DNA from: an uncultured Kroppenstedtia sp.
Lineage (GTDB): Bacteria; Bacillota; Bacilli; Thermoactinomycetales; DSM-45169
Direction: 5' to 3'
Assembly (NCBI GenBank): GCA_959600065.1
Contig: CAUGKZ010000137.1
Coordinates: 1 to 5,636 of the forward strand
Length of the DNA: 5,636 bases
How positions within the stretch are numbered: the first letter of the stretch is position 1; every line of letters starts with the position of its first letter. This document shows, one piece after another, positions 1 through 4,815 of this stretch. The notes below the pieces were generated by a model. That model had not been told where the DNA came from. It saw nothing but the letters and a program-made list of their open reading frames with translations, and searched no databases. The translations under genes were made by a program, and so were the position numbers.

Positions 1-58
1 GCTAAGGAAGGATCCGACATGCCCCTTAGGGACAACATTCATTCTTGTGTTTCTTCCG

Positions 59-214
59 TATTTTGGGTAGAAAACAAGGTCGGGATGGTGGGAGGGTGAA
101 GAGCCTTTACACTCTTTGCAAGAGTCGTAGCCGGCCACCCTCCCCGCCCCCTCAAGCGGTATTTTACGATGGGGGGCAGTGGGAAGAGCGAAAGGGTCGT
201 TTCGTTCTTATTAT
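59..214. repeat. Duplicated GC-rich intergenic element, copy 1
   Basis: This stretch aligns with 1239-1394 at a constant offset of 1180, with one base inserted and one deleted near the middle. Identity is roughly 85 % by eye, and most differences are transitions. The block at 81-103 is identical in both copies and carries the G-tracts GGG-AT-GG-T-GGG-A-GGG. Foldable parts include a small hairpin CTCTT-TGC-AAGAG (about 112-124), a possible long stem between GGGAGGGTG (90-98) and CACCCTCCC (about 136-144), and a C-run/G-run pair around 147-176. The element could be a REP/MITE-like dispersed repeat or a structured RNA. Flanking sequence does not align well, so the duplication covers only the element. 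Function is unknown. Confidence 0.8.
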
Positions 215-334
215 GTCGGTATTGACCATCTCCACTTCCTTGTGGGATGGCCGCGTGGGTGAACAAGATCTTCCCGCTCACAACCTGGCTAATTAACACG
301 CTTGGTTTTGACTGATGAGACCCTCTGAGATGAA

Positions 335-357
335 AGCCCGCAAGGGCTCTTTTTTTT
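335..357 (+). terminator. Rho-independent terminator
   Basis: A 5 bp stem AGCCC/GGGCT (335-339 and 344-348) closes a GCAA tetraloop of the GNRA type. A C and eight T residues (350-357) follow. This is a compact canonical intrinsic terminator. It reads on the plus strand, although no gene precedes it in the window. It separates whatever is transcribed from the left, possibly including repeat copy 1, from the promoter at 373-402. Confidence 0.8.
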
Positions 358-372
358 GGAAGTGTTCAGCAG

Positions 373-402
373 GTATAGGGAGAAGGGGTTTGGGTAATAA
401 AA
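373..402 (+). promoter_or_regulatory. Candidate SigF-type forespore promoter
   Basis: GTATA at 373-377, a 15 bp spacer and GGTAATAAAA at 393-402 fit the B. subtilis SigF consensus GYWTA-N15-GGNRANANTW, with one mismatch (A for T at the ninth -10 position). Transcription would start near 409, about 97 bases before the chosen start codon. SigF control suits the family, since B. subtilis rsfA is a SigF-dependent forespore gene. It suits less well if this is the ylbO/gerR orthologue, which in B. subtilis belongs to the mother-cell SigE programme. SigF and SigG recognise overlapping sequences, so the exact factor is inferred. Confidence 0.5.
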
Positions 403-487
403 ATTAGTAGTTACATATACTACGATTTATACCAAACGCATACAGATAGAACGACATCCCAGTATGCCGTTATCAGTGGATCAAGGA

Positions 488-495
488 TTGGAGGG
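488..495 (+). promoter_or_regulatory. Ribosome binding site deciding the RsfA-family start
   Basis: TTGGAGGG ends 10 bases before the ATG at 506. The in-frame ATG at 464 has no purine-rich Shine-Dalgarno sequence before it (it follows CATCCCAGT). The 506 start also gives the N-terminus [10 protein letters not shown], which matches where proteins of this family begin. Confidence 0.7.
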
Positions 496-505
496 TATTG
501 GTCTG

Positions 506-1123
506 ATGGCAGTCAAAAGGCAAGATGCATGGACACCAGACGACGACCTGATTTTGGCGGAGGTGACCTTGCGCCATATTCGGGAAGGTGGCACCCAACT
601 GAACGCTTTTGAAGAAGTGGCGGAAAAGCTAGGACGCACTCCCGCCGCCTGTGGTTTCCGATGGAACAGCTTGGTGCGAAAAAAATATGAAGCGGCGATT
701 CAAATCGCAAAATCCCAACGGCAGAAGAAGAAACAGGGGAATCCGGCCCGCAGTCGGAATCGGGTGAAGACGGAGGAACTGAACCTGGACCAGGATCAAA
801 CGGCTTCCTTGGACGCGATTATCCGTTTTTTACGCCAACATAAGGCGGAGGTTCTGGAAATGCGCAAGCGGCAGGGGGACCTGGAAAAGGAGATTGAGGA
901 GCAAGATGACCGAATTCGCCGGCTGTCCGAGGAAAATGAAAGTATGAAAGGCCGACTCAATCATGTGCAGACGGACTACCGGGTGGTCAATGACGATTAT
1001 AAAGCATTGATCCAGATCATGGACCGAGCACGGAAACTGGCTATCTTGGAAGAGGATGAAGAAGGAGGGCAAGCCCGGTTTCGCATGGAAGCTAATGGCA
1101 ACCTAGAAAGAATGGACAAATAA
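506..1123 (+). CDS. RsfA/GerR-family sporulation transcription regulator (Myb-like)
   Basis: The product is a 205-residue DNA-binding protein of the RsfA family, regulators of sporulation gene sets in the forespore (RsfA) or mother cell (GerR/YlbO). Residues ~5-58 form a Myb/SANT-like domain (RQDAWT-DDD start, [23 protein letters not shown]) with the conserved tryptophans. A Lys/Arg-rich linker (~66-95) follows, then a heptad-rich acidic and basic coiled coil (~105-180) that probably drives dimerisation. Start 506 is chosen over 464 because of its ribosome binding site and the family N-terminus. The YlbP-type gene next door suggests the ylbO (gerR) orthologue rather than rsfA proper, but sequence alone does not let me separate the paralogues. 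A SigF-like promoter lies upstream and a strong terminator directly follows the stop codon, so the gene is probably monocistronic. Confidence 0.9.
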   Translation: MAVKRQDAWTPDDDLILAEVTLRHIREGGTQLNAFEEVAEKLGRTPAACGFRWNSLVRKKYEAAIQIAKSQRQKKKQGNPARSRNRVKTEELNLDQDQTASLDAIIRFLRQHKAEVLEMRKRQGDLEKEIEEQDDRIRRLSEENESMKGRLNHVQTDYRVVNDDYKALIQIMDRARKLAILEEDEEGGQARFRMEANGNLERMDK

Positions 1124-1173
1124 AAAAAGAGAAACCCGTTCATGTTCTTCTTTGAAAACGGGTTTCTCTTTTT
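1124..1173 (+). terminator. Strong Rho-independent terminator, possibly bidirectional
   Basis: A perfect 17 bp stem pairs 1124-1140 with 1157-1173 around a 16-base loop. The stem begins one base after the stop codon of the RsfA-family gene. It is A-rich at the 5' foot and T-rich at the 3' foot, so it gives a T-run on either strand. It ends the RsfA-family transcript and could also stop minus-strand transcription coming from ylbP through repeat copy 2. Confidence 0.9.
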
Positions 1174-1238
1174 ATTCCAGATCGGTTGTTCTAAAAGCAT
1201 TGTGTCATACTTCGAGAGTCAGGCGTGTTGATTAGCCC

Positions 1239-1394
1239 TATTTTAGGTAGGAAATCAGGTCGGGATGGTGGGAGGGTGAAGAGACTTTGCACTCTTTGCA
1301 AGAGATCGTAGCCATCCCCATCCCCGTCCCCTCAAGCGATATTTTGTGATGGGGGGCAATGGGAAGAGGGAAAGGATCGTTTCGTTCCCATCAT
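1239..1394. repeat. Duplicated GC-rich intergenic element, copy 2
   Basis: This is the second copy of the element at 59-214, in the same orientation. The 23 bases at 1261-1283 are identical to copy 1. GGGATGG (1262-1268) can pair with CCATCCC (1312-1318), enclosing the small hairpin CTCTT-TGC-AAGAG. CCCCATC (1316-1322) can alternatively pair with GATGGGG (1348-1354), so competing folds are possible. The long stem uses different bases from those in copy 1. The copy lies between the RsfA-gene terminator and the ylbP stop codon. ylbP has no clear terminator of its own before this copy, so minus-strand transcripts may run into it. Function is unknown. Confidence 0.8.
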
Positions 1395-1456
1395 CCTCTT
1401 TATGGTTGATCAACAGCCCTGTTCTAGAGTGTGTCTGATCATGGTATGGAGAGATG

Positions 1457-1930
1457 CTAGTCTTGCAAGTCGACTCCCGCCGGCAACCAGACGAAAGGAT
1501 TTTCTCCGCGATCACGCACCGGATTGTAGGTGACCGGCTGAAATCCCATCTTTCTCCAAAATTCATCTGACCGGCAACGGGCGTTCGTCTTGACTGGCAA
1601 GCCGAAACTCTTGGAGTGATTGACCAAAGCGGTTCCGTAATTTTGCTCTCGATATTGAGGTAGCACTTCCAACTTCCAGAGTTCGTAGTAATCTTGGGCC
1701 GGTTTGAAATACCGGTCATACTTGGCATCGATCCGGTAAAGGCTGATCCGGGCAACTAATTGATTTTCCTCATAAATACCGTAAAAAGGGGAGTTACTAT
1801 CATTTTCGATGATGTTCGCCTGGAGGTCCTCCAGCATGGAGAGTTCCTGTACTCCGTATTCCCGGAACTTTTGGAACTCTTCTAGGGTTTTATAATTGAT
1901 CTTCAGCCGTTCCACTCGATGTGTATTCAT
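1457..1930 (-). CDS. ylbP: GNAT-family N-acetyltransferase, YlbP-like
   Basis: The 157-residue product resembles B. subtilis YlbP throughout: the N-terminal VERLKINYKTLEEF, then ELSMLEDLQ, IIENDSNSPFYGIY, and a C-terminal NP-RDRGENPFVWLP. It is a predicted cytosolic acetyl-CoA-dependent acetyltransferase of unknown substrate. The cofactor-binding motif A is at ~84-110 (LWKLEVLPQYREQNYGTAL). The usual R/Q-x-x-G-x-G/A reads R94-E-Q-N97-Y-G99, with Asn where the first Gly is expected. Start 1930 is chosen over an in-frame ATG at 1951. AAAGGAGAG sits 8 bases before 1930, whereas the 1951 ATG is only two bases from its purine run and lies just after the predicted transcription start. It converges on the RsfA-family gene and is transcribed divergently from the catabolic operon. 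Confidence 0.88.
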   Translation of the reverse strand: MNTHRVERLKINYKTLEEFQKFREYGVQELSMLEDLQANIIENDSNSPFYGIYEENQLVARISLYRIDAKYDRYFKPAQDYYELWKLEVLPQYREQNYGTALVNHSKSFGLPVKTNARCRSDEFWRKMGFQPVTYNPVRDRGENPFVWLPAGVDLQD

Positions 1931-1964
1931 CGAACAGACTCTCCTTTCCATCTCTCCTTTATTT

Positions 1965-1994
1965 ATTATACATGAGCCTGAAGAGTTTGCCCAA
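1965..1994 (-). promoter_or_regulatory. SigA-type promoter of ylbP
   Basis: On the minus strand TTGGGC (1994-1989) is followed by 18 bases and a consensus TATAAT (1970-1965). Transcription would start near 1958, giving a leader of about 28 bases before the ATG at 1930. This short leader supports the downstream start. The -35 hexamer is weak (TTG only), so the promoter may be modest or need an activator. It lies inside the inverted repeat with arms at 1976-1984 and 2021-2029. Confidence 0.55.
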
Positions 1995-2029
1995 TCGTTC
2001 CAAGAGGTGAAATTCAGACTTCTTCAGGC
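1976..2029. repeat. Inverted repeat over the ylbP promoter
   Basis: GCCTGAAGA (1976-1984) and TCTTCAGGC (2021-2029) are perfect 9 bp inverted arms separated by 36 bases. One arm lies in the -10/-35 spacer of the ylbP promoter and the other upstream of the -35. The spacing could suit two operator half-regions or a cruciform. There is no T-run, so it is not a terminator. A role is unproven. Confidence 0.5.
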
Positions 2030-2066
2030 AGGATCGGGAGGTGTTTTTGCCGAATATCTTATACAT

Positions 2067-2101
2067 GGATCTCATTCTGTTTAATAAGAGTGGAGAGATC
2101 C
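2067..2101. promoter_or_regulatory. Inverted repeat upstream of the catabolic operon, possible operator
   Basis: GGATCTC (2067-2073) and GAGATCC (2095-2101) are perfect 7 bp arms around 21 bases. A further inner pairing TTCT/AGAG (2075-2078 with 2087-2090, partly wobble) is possible. It ends 71 bases before the biotin carboxylase start. It overlaps the -10 of a weak SigE-like candidate (GAATATC at 2052-2058, 14 bp spacer, CATTCTGT at 2073-2080). It may be an operator or a leader hairpin. No strong SigA promoter is evident in this gap. Confidence 0.4.
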
Positions 2102-2172
2102 GTATTTGTGTGCAGACGTTGAAGAGAAACGCAAAGAATCAGGATCATCGAAGATCTTCAGTGAGGTGAAAG

Positions 2173-3519
2173 ATGAACATCCAAAAACTGTTGATTGCCA
2201 ACCGTGGCGAGATTGCCCGACGGATTCTGAAAACTTGTCGGCAGCGAGGGATTCAGACGGTTGCCATTCACTCCGAGGCGGATCGGGATTTGCCCTTTGT
2301 CCGGGAAGCAGATGAAGCTGTAAACATCGGACCGCCTCCGGTGGCCCAGAGCTACCTGCAAATGGACGCCATTTTGGATGCCGCCGAGGATACCGGTGCA
2401 GATGCCATCCATCCGGGATACGGTATTCTCTCTGAAAATGCGGAATTTGCGAGGCGAGTGCAGGAAGCCGGCTTGATTTTCGTCGGTCCCTCTCCGGGAG
2501 TGATCGCCCGGATGGGAGACAAAGTGACAGCACGCCGTCAGATGGAAGAAGCGGGGATTCCTGTGGTGCCGGGATCTGCTGGAATCCGTGATCTGGCAGA
2601 AGCGTCCCGGGAGGCGACCCGGATCGGCTACCCGGTGATGCTGAAAGCCAGTGCTGGCGGTGGGGGGATCGGAATGGAAAGGCTCTTCTCCGAGGCGGAT
2701 TTGGAAAAAGCCTTTATCTCCGCGCAAGGGCGCGCTCAGGCCTACTTTGGGGATGGGACCTTGTTCATGGAGCGCTTTATTGAATCGCCGCGACACGTGG
2801 AGGTACAGGTTTTTGCTGATGCAAATGGAAATACATGGCATCTCTTTGAGCGAGAATGTTCTGTCCAGCGCAGAAACCAAAAAGTGATGGAAGAGAGTCC
2901 TTCTCCATCCATCCGGCCTGAAACAAGGGAGGCTCTTTGCCGGTCGGCTGTCCAGGCGGCAAAAGCGGTGGGATATACAGGAGCGGGGACGGTGGAATTT
3001 CTGATAGATCCAGAGGAGAACTTTTTCTTTCTGGAGATGAACACCCGCCTCCAGGTGGAACATCCCGTCACTGAAATGGTGACTGGGTTGGATCTGGTCG
3101 CTCTGCAACTGGATGTGGCGGAAGGGAAGCCCCTTCCCTTTGGACAGGAGAGGATCGAGTCCAAGGGCCATGCCTTGGAATACCGCATCTATGCGGAAGA
3201 CCCGGACCGTTATTATCCCTCGCCGGGGACTCTGAAAGACTTCATCCCTCCAAAAGGGGAGGGGATTCGCGTCGATGCTGGCGTGGAAACCGGATCGGTG
3301 GTCACCCCATTTTATGATCCACTGATCGCCAAGTGCATCGTATGGGGAAAGGACCGGGAGGAAGCTTTGGCCCGAAGTATGAAAGCGCTCTCTTCCTTTA
3401 GGATCGAGGGAATCCAATGCAATCTCCCTCTGCTGCTCCGGGTTCTGGAGCAACCAGATTTTCGCCGGGGGAAATATGATACGGCACTGTTGACCAAACT
3501 TCAATCCAACCAGAGGTGA
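2173..3519 (+). CDS. yngH: Biotin carboxylase subunit of an acyl-CoA carboxylase (probably 3-methylcrotonyl-CoA carboxylase)
   Basis: The 448-residue stand-alone subunit carboxylates the biotin of the carrier protein using ATP and bicarbonate. Domains in order: N-terminal preATP-grasp (~1-115, LLIANRGEIA, DAIHPGYGILSEN), ATP-grasp (~116-320) and C-terminal biotin carboxylase domain (~330-440). Lys117, Lys158, the GGGG loop (162-165), His208, Glu275, Glu288, Asn290, Arg292, Gln294, Glu296 and Arg338 match the ATP/Mg and catalytic residues of E. coli AccC. The loop reads GGGGIGM, with Ile where AccC has Arg. Length equals AccC rather than the ~660-residue fused alpha subunits. GAGGTG lies 4-5 bases before the ATG. 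It opens an operon with carrier, HMG-CoA lyase and hydratase, which points to leucine/isovalerate breakdown rather than fatty acid synthesis. Propionyl-CoA or acetyl-CoA carboxylase remains possible from this protein alone. Confidence 0.93.
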   Translation: MNIQKLLIANRGEIARRILKTCRQRGIQTVAIHSEADRDLPFVREADEAVNIGPPPVAQSYLQMDAILDAAEDTGADAIHPGYGILSENAEFARRVQEAGLIFVGPSPGVIARMGDKVTARRQMEEAGIPVVPGSAGIRDLAEASREATRIGYPVMLKASAGGGGIGMERLFSEADLEKAFISAQGRAQAYFGDGTLFMERFIESPRHVEVQVFADANGNTWHLFERECSVQRRNQKVMEESPSPSIRPETREALCRSAVQAAKAVGYTGAGTVEFLIDPEENFFFLEMNTRLQVEHPVTEMVTGLDLVALQLDVAEGKPLPFGQERIESKGHALEYRIYAEDPDRYYPSPGTLKDFIPPKGEGIRVDAGVETGSVVTPFYDPLIAKCIVWGKDREEALARSMKALSSFRIEGIQCNLPLLLRVLEQPDFRRGKYDTALLTKLQSNQR

Positions 3520-3526
3520 ACCCAAG

Positions 3527-3745
3527 ATGAAAACTGTGCAGGCAACGATGGCTGGAACGGTGTTACAGGTGCTGGTGGCCAAAGGAGATCAGGTGCAAGC
3601 GGGACAAGATGTGGTGCTGCTGGAGTCGATGAAGATGGAAGTACCCGTGCAAGCGGAGGAAAGTGGGACCGTGACATCTGTCAAGGCGGAAGTTGGCGGA
3701 TTTGTCAGTGAAGGAGAGTCCCTGCTCGAACTGGACGGGGAATAG
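3527..3745 (+). CDS. yngHB: Stand-alone biotin carboxyl carrier protein
   Basis: This 72-residue protein is one biotinyl/lipoyl-attachment domain. The biotinylation motif ESMKMEVP is at 33-40, with Lys36 as the expected biotin site, 36 residues from the C-terminus. It begins directly with the first beta strand (VQATMAGTVLQVLV) and has neither the Ala/Pro linker nor the extra thumb loop of AccB-type carriers. It should carry carboxyl groups from the biotin carboxylase upstream to the carboxyltransferase encoded downstream. Its Shine-Dalgarno sequence AGAGGTG overlaps the stop of the biotin carboxylase gene, and only 7 bases separate the two genes, so they are likely translationally linked. A lipoyl protein is unlikely because of the ESMKM motif and the neighbours. 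Confidence 0.93.
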   Translation: MKTVQATMAGTVLQVLVAKGDQVQAGQDVVLLESMKMEVPVQAEESGTVTSVKAEVGGFVSEGESLLELDGE

Positions 3746-3778
3746 AAGTGTTGTGAAAAAAAGTTCATAGGGAGGATT

Positions 3779-3837
3779 GGGTTTCACATGGAGTGAGTTT
3801 GCATCGATAGGAACAACGAAAACGTCATGTGAAACCC
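3779..3837 (+). repeat. Perfect 12 bp inverted repeat (hairpin) inside the operon
   Basis: GGGTTTCACATG (3779-3790) and CATGTGAAACCC (3826-3837) pair perfectly around a 35-base loop. The loop has a further possible GTTT/AAAC stem (3797-3800 with 3820-3823). There is no T-run on either strand, so it is not a classic terminator. It sits in the 152 bp gap between the biotin carrier and HMG-CoA lyase genes, where the rest of the operon is tightly packed. It could stabilise mRNA, mark a processing site or act as a regulatory leader. Confidence 0.75.
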
Positions 3838-3843
3838 CACCTG

Positions 3844-3863
3844 ACCCTCTGCAAAGGCAGGGT
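3844..3863 (+). promoter_or_regulatory. Small hairpin before the HMG-CoA lyase ribosome binding site
   Basis: ACCC-TC-TGC (3844-3852) pairs with GCA-GGGT (3857-3863 region) around an AAAG loop, with a TC bulge. The CCTCT within its 5' arm (3846-3850) could instead pair with AGAGG at 3883-3887, which overlaps the AGGAGG ribosome binding site. The two pairings exclude each other, as in translation-controlling leaders. This is an inference from base pairing only. Confidence 0.35.
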
Positions 3864-3884
3864 AGCACAACGCTTATAGAGGAG

Positions 3885-3890
3885 AGGAGG
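3885..3890 (+). promoter_or_regulatory. Ribosome binding site fixing the GTG start of the lyase
   Basis: AGGAGG is followed by 7 bases and GTG at 3898. An in-frame TAG at 3877-3879 means that no start lies further upstream, so GTG 3898 is the only sensible start. Confidence 0.9.
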
Positions 3891-3897
3891 TCTGTCG

Positions 3898-4815
3898 GTG
3901 AGGGAAGTGACGCTCGTGGAAGTGGGATTGCGGGATGGACTGCAAAATGAATCCTGCATCCTGTCCACTGCCGACAAGAAGCAGCTGACTGAAGGATTGA
4001 TCGCCGCCGGGGTCAAGGAACTGGAGATCACCTCTTTTGTCCACCCCCGATGGATTCCTCAGCTATCTGACGCAGCTGAACTGGCTTGCTCTCTGCCGGA
4101 TCGGTCGGATGTACGGTACCGGGCCTTGGTTCCCAATCGAAAAGGATTGGAAAGGGCGCTGGAGACCCCAGTAGATGAGTTTGCTGTCTTTCTTTCCGCC
4201 AGTGAAACTCACAACCGAAAGAATATCAACAAAGGGATCCGAGAGACGTATCCGGTATTGGAGGAAGTAGTGCAGGTCGCCTTGGCTCAGGGGAAGCGGG
4301 TGCGCGGGTATGTCTCCACGGTGTTCGGTTGTCCCTATGAAGGTGAAGTGCCTGTGGCCAATACCGTAGAAATCTGTGAAGCGTTGCTGAAAATGGGGGT
4401 ATATGAAATCTCCCTCGGGGATACCATCGGAGTGGCCACCCCCCGTCAAGTGAAGGAAAAATTGAAAGCCCTTACAAAGGTGATCCCTGTGGATCGATTG
4501 GCGGGGCATTTTCATGATACCTCCGGCACCGCCTTGGCCAATGCCTATGTCAGTTTGGAGATAGGGATGACCACTCTAGACAGTTCCTTCGGCGGGTTGG
4601 GAGGGTGTCCCTATGCTCCAGGTGCCGTCGGTAATGTGGCTACTGAGGATCTGGTCTATCTATTGGAAGGAGAGGGGATCGCGACGGGGATCGATCTGGA
4701 TGCCCTGTGCGAGGTGGGATGGTTGGCGGAAAAACTGCTTGGACAACGGTTGCCATCCAAAATGTTGCGAAGGATGGCGGCCCATATTCAGGCGAAGGAG
4801 GAGAGCCGGGAGTGA
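3898..4815 (+). CDS. yngG: Hydroxymethylglutaryl-CoA lyase
   Basis: The 305-residue TIM-barrel enzyme cleaves 3-hydroxy-3-methylglutaryl-CoA to acetyl-CoA and acetoacetate, the last step of leucine breakdown. Residues matching the known active site of the human enzyme are all present with the right spacing: Arg12 and Asp13 (VGLRDGLQNE), Glu43 (EITSF), His204 and His206 (HFHD, metal ligands), Cys237 in the mobile loop GGLGGCPYAPGA, Asn246 and Glu250. The N-terminus is short, with no targeting peptide, as expected for a bacterial cytosolic enzyme. It starts at GTG with an AGGAGG site. Unlike the other operon gaps, 152 structured bases precede it. Its stop TGA overlaps the GTG start of the next gene. 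Homocitrate synthase or isopropylmalate synthase is excluded by the GGCPYAPGA-type signature. Confidence 0.95.
   Translation: MREVTLVEVGLRDGLQNESCILSTADKKQLTEGLIAAGVKELEITSFVHPRWIPQLSDAAELACSLPDRSDVRYRALVPNRKGLERALETPVDEFAVFLSASETHNRKNINKGIRETYPVLEEVVQVALAQGKRVRGYVSTVFGCPYEGEVPVANTVEICEALLKMGVYEISLGDTIGVATPRQVKEKLKALTKVIPVDRLAGHFHDTSGTALANAYVSLEIGMTTLDSSFGGLGGCPYAPGAVGNVATEDLVYLLEGEGIATGIDLDALCEVGWLAEKLLGQRLPSKMLRRMAAHIQAKEESRE
4795..4801 (+). promoter_or_regulatory. Ribosome binding site supporting GTG 4812 of the hydratase
   Basis: AAGGAGG lies 10 bases before GTG 4812, inside the end of the lyase gene. In-frame codons continue upstream to an ATG at 4707, but that start would overlap the lyase by over 100 bases and add residues not found in the family. 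Confidence 0.75.

Larger units (their letters stand above)
1..505. other. Gene-free leader region upstream of the RsfA-family gene
   Basis: I see no convincing protein gene here. Short open frames exist on both strands across 39-299, but they run through the duplicated GC-rich element, lack a good ribosome binding site and have low-complexity products rich in Pro, Arg and Gly. The interval holds a 6 bp inverted repeat (CTAAGG at 2-7, CCTTAG at 24-29, no T-run), copy 1 of the duplicated element, an undescribed stretch at about 215-330, a terminator at 335-357 and a SigF-like promoter at 373-402. The terminator has no gene in front of it within the window. It may end a gene lying left of the window or a non-coding transcript that includes the repeat. 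Confidence 0.6.

Noticed and set aside
39..299. Small open frames on both strands over repeat copy 1
   Set aside because: No ribosome binding sites, low-complexity products, and the region is better explained as a non-coding duplicated element.
311..348. CTGATGA followed by GAAA, resembling a hammerhead ribozyme core
   Set aside because: The bases between them cannot form stem II, there is no matching stem I with a cleavage triplet, and the GAAA runs into a simple terminator stem.
439..446. CATACAGA as a SigE -10 element for the RsfA-family gene
   Set aside because: The CATACA core fits, but no acceptable -35 lies 13-15 bases upstream; the SigF-type match at 373-402 is clearly better.
464..505. 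Upstream ATG 464 as start of the RsfA-family protein
   Set aside because: No Shine-Dalgarno sequence before it, and the extra 14 residues do not fit the family N-terminus; TTGGAGGG supports ATG 506.
1404..1413. Palindrome GTTGATCAAC near the ylbP 3' end
   Set aside because: A single 10 bp palindrome with no T-run or second copy; it is not enough to call a terminator or an operator.
2158..3582. A 474-codon open frame on the minus strand opposite the biotin carboxylase gene
   Set aside because: It mirrors a gene with full catalytic motifs, has no ribosome binding site or recognisable domain, and its product is rich in Ser, Arg, His and Pro, as antisense translations of GC-rich genes are.
3858..3873. 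GGGTAGCAC-AACGC resembling the T-box antiterminator sequence GGGTGGNACCRCG
   Set aside because: The TGG that pairs with the tRNA CCA end is altered to TAG, there is no recognisable stem I or specifier loop in the short gap, no terminator follows, and a T-box before a catabolic lyase would be unexpected.
3777..3950. Open frame starting at TTG 3777 across the operon gap
   Set aside because: The purine run touches the start codon with no spacing, the frame runs into the lyase gene out of phase, and the peptide has no recognisable features.
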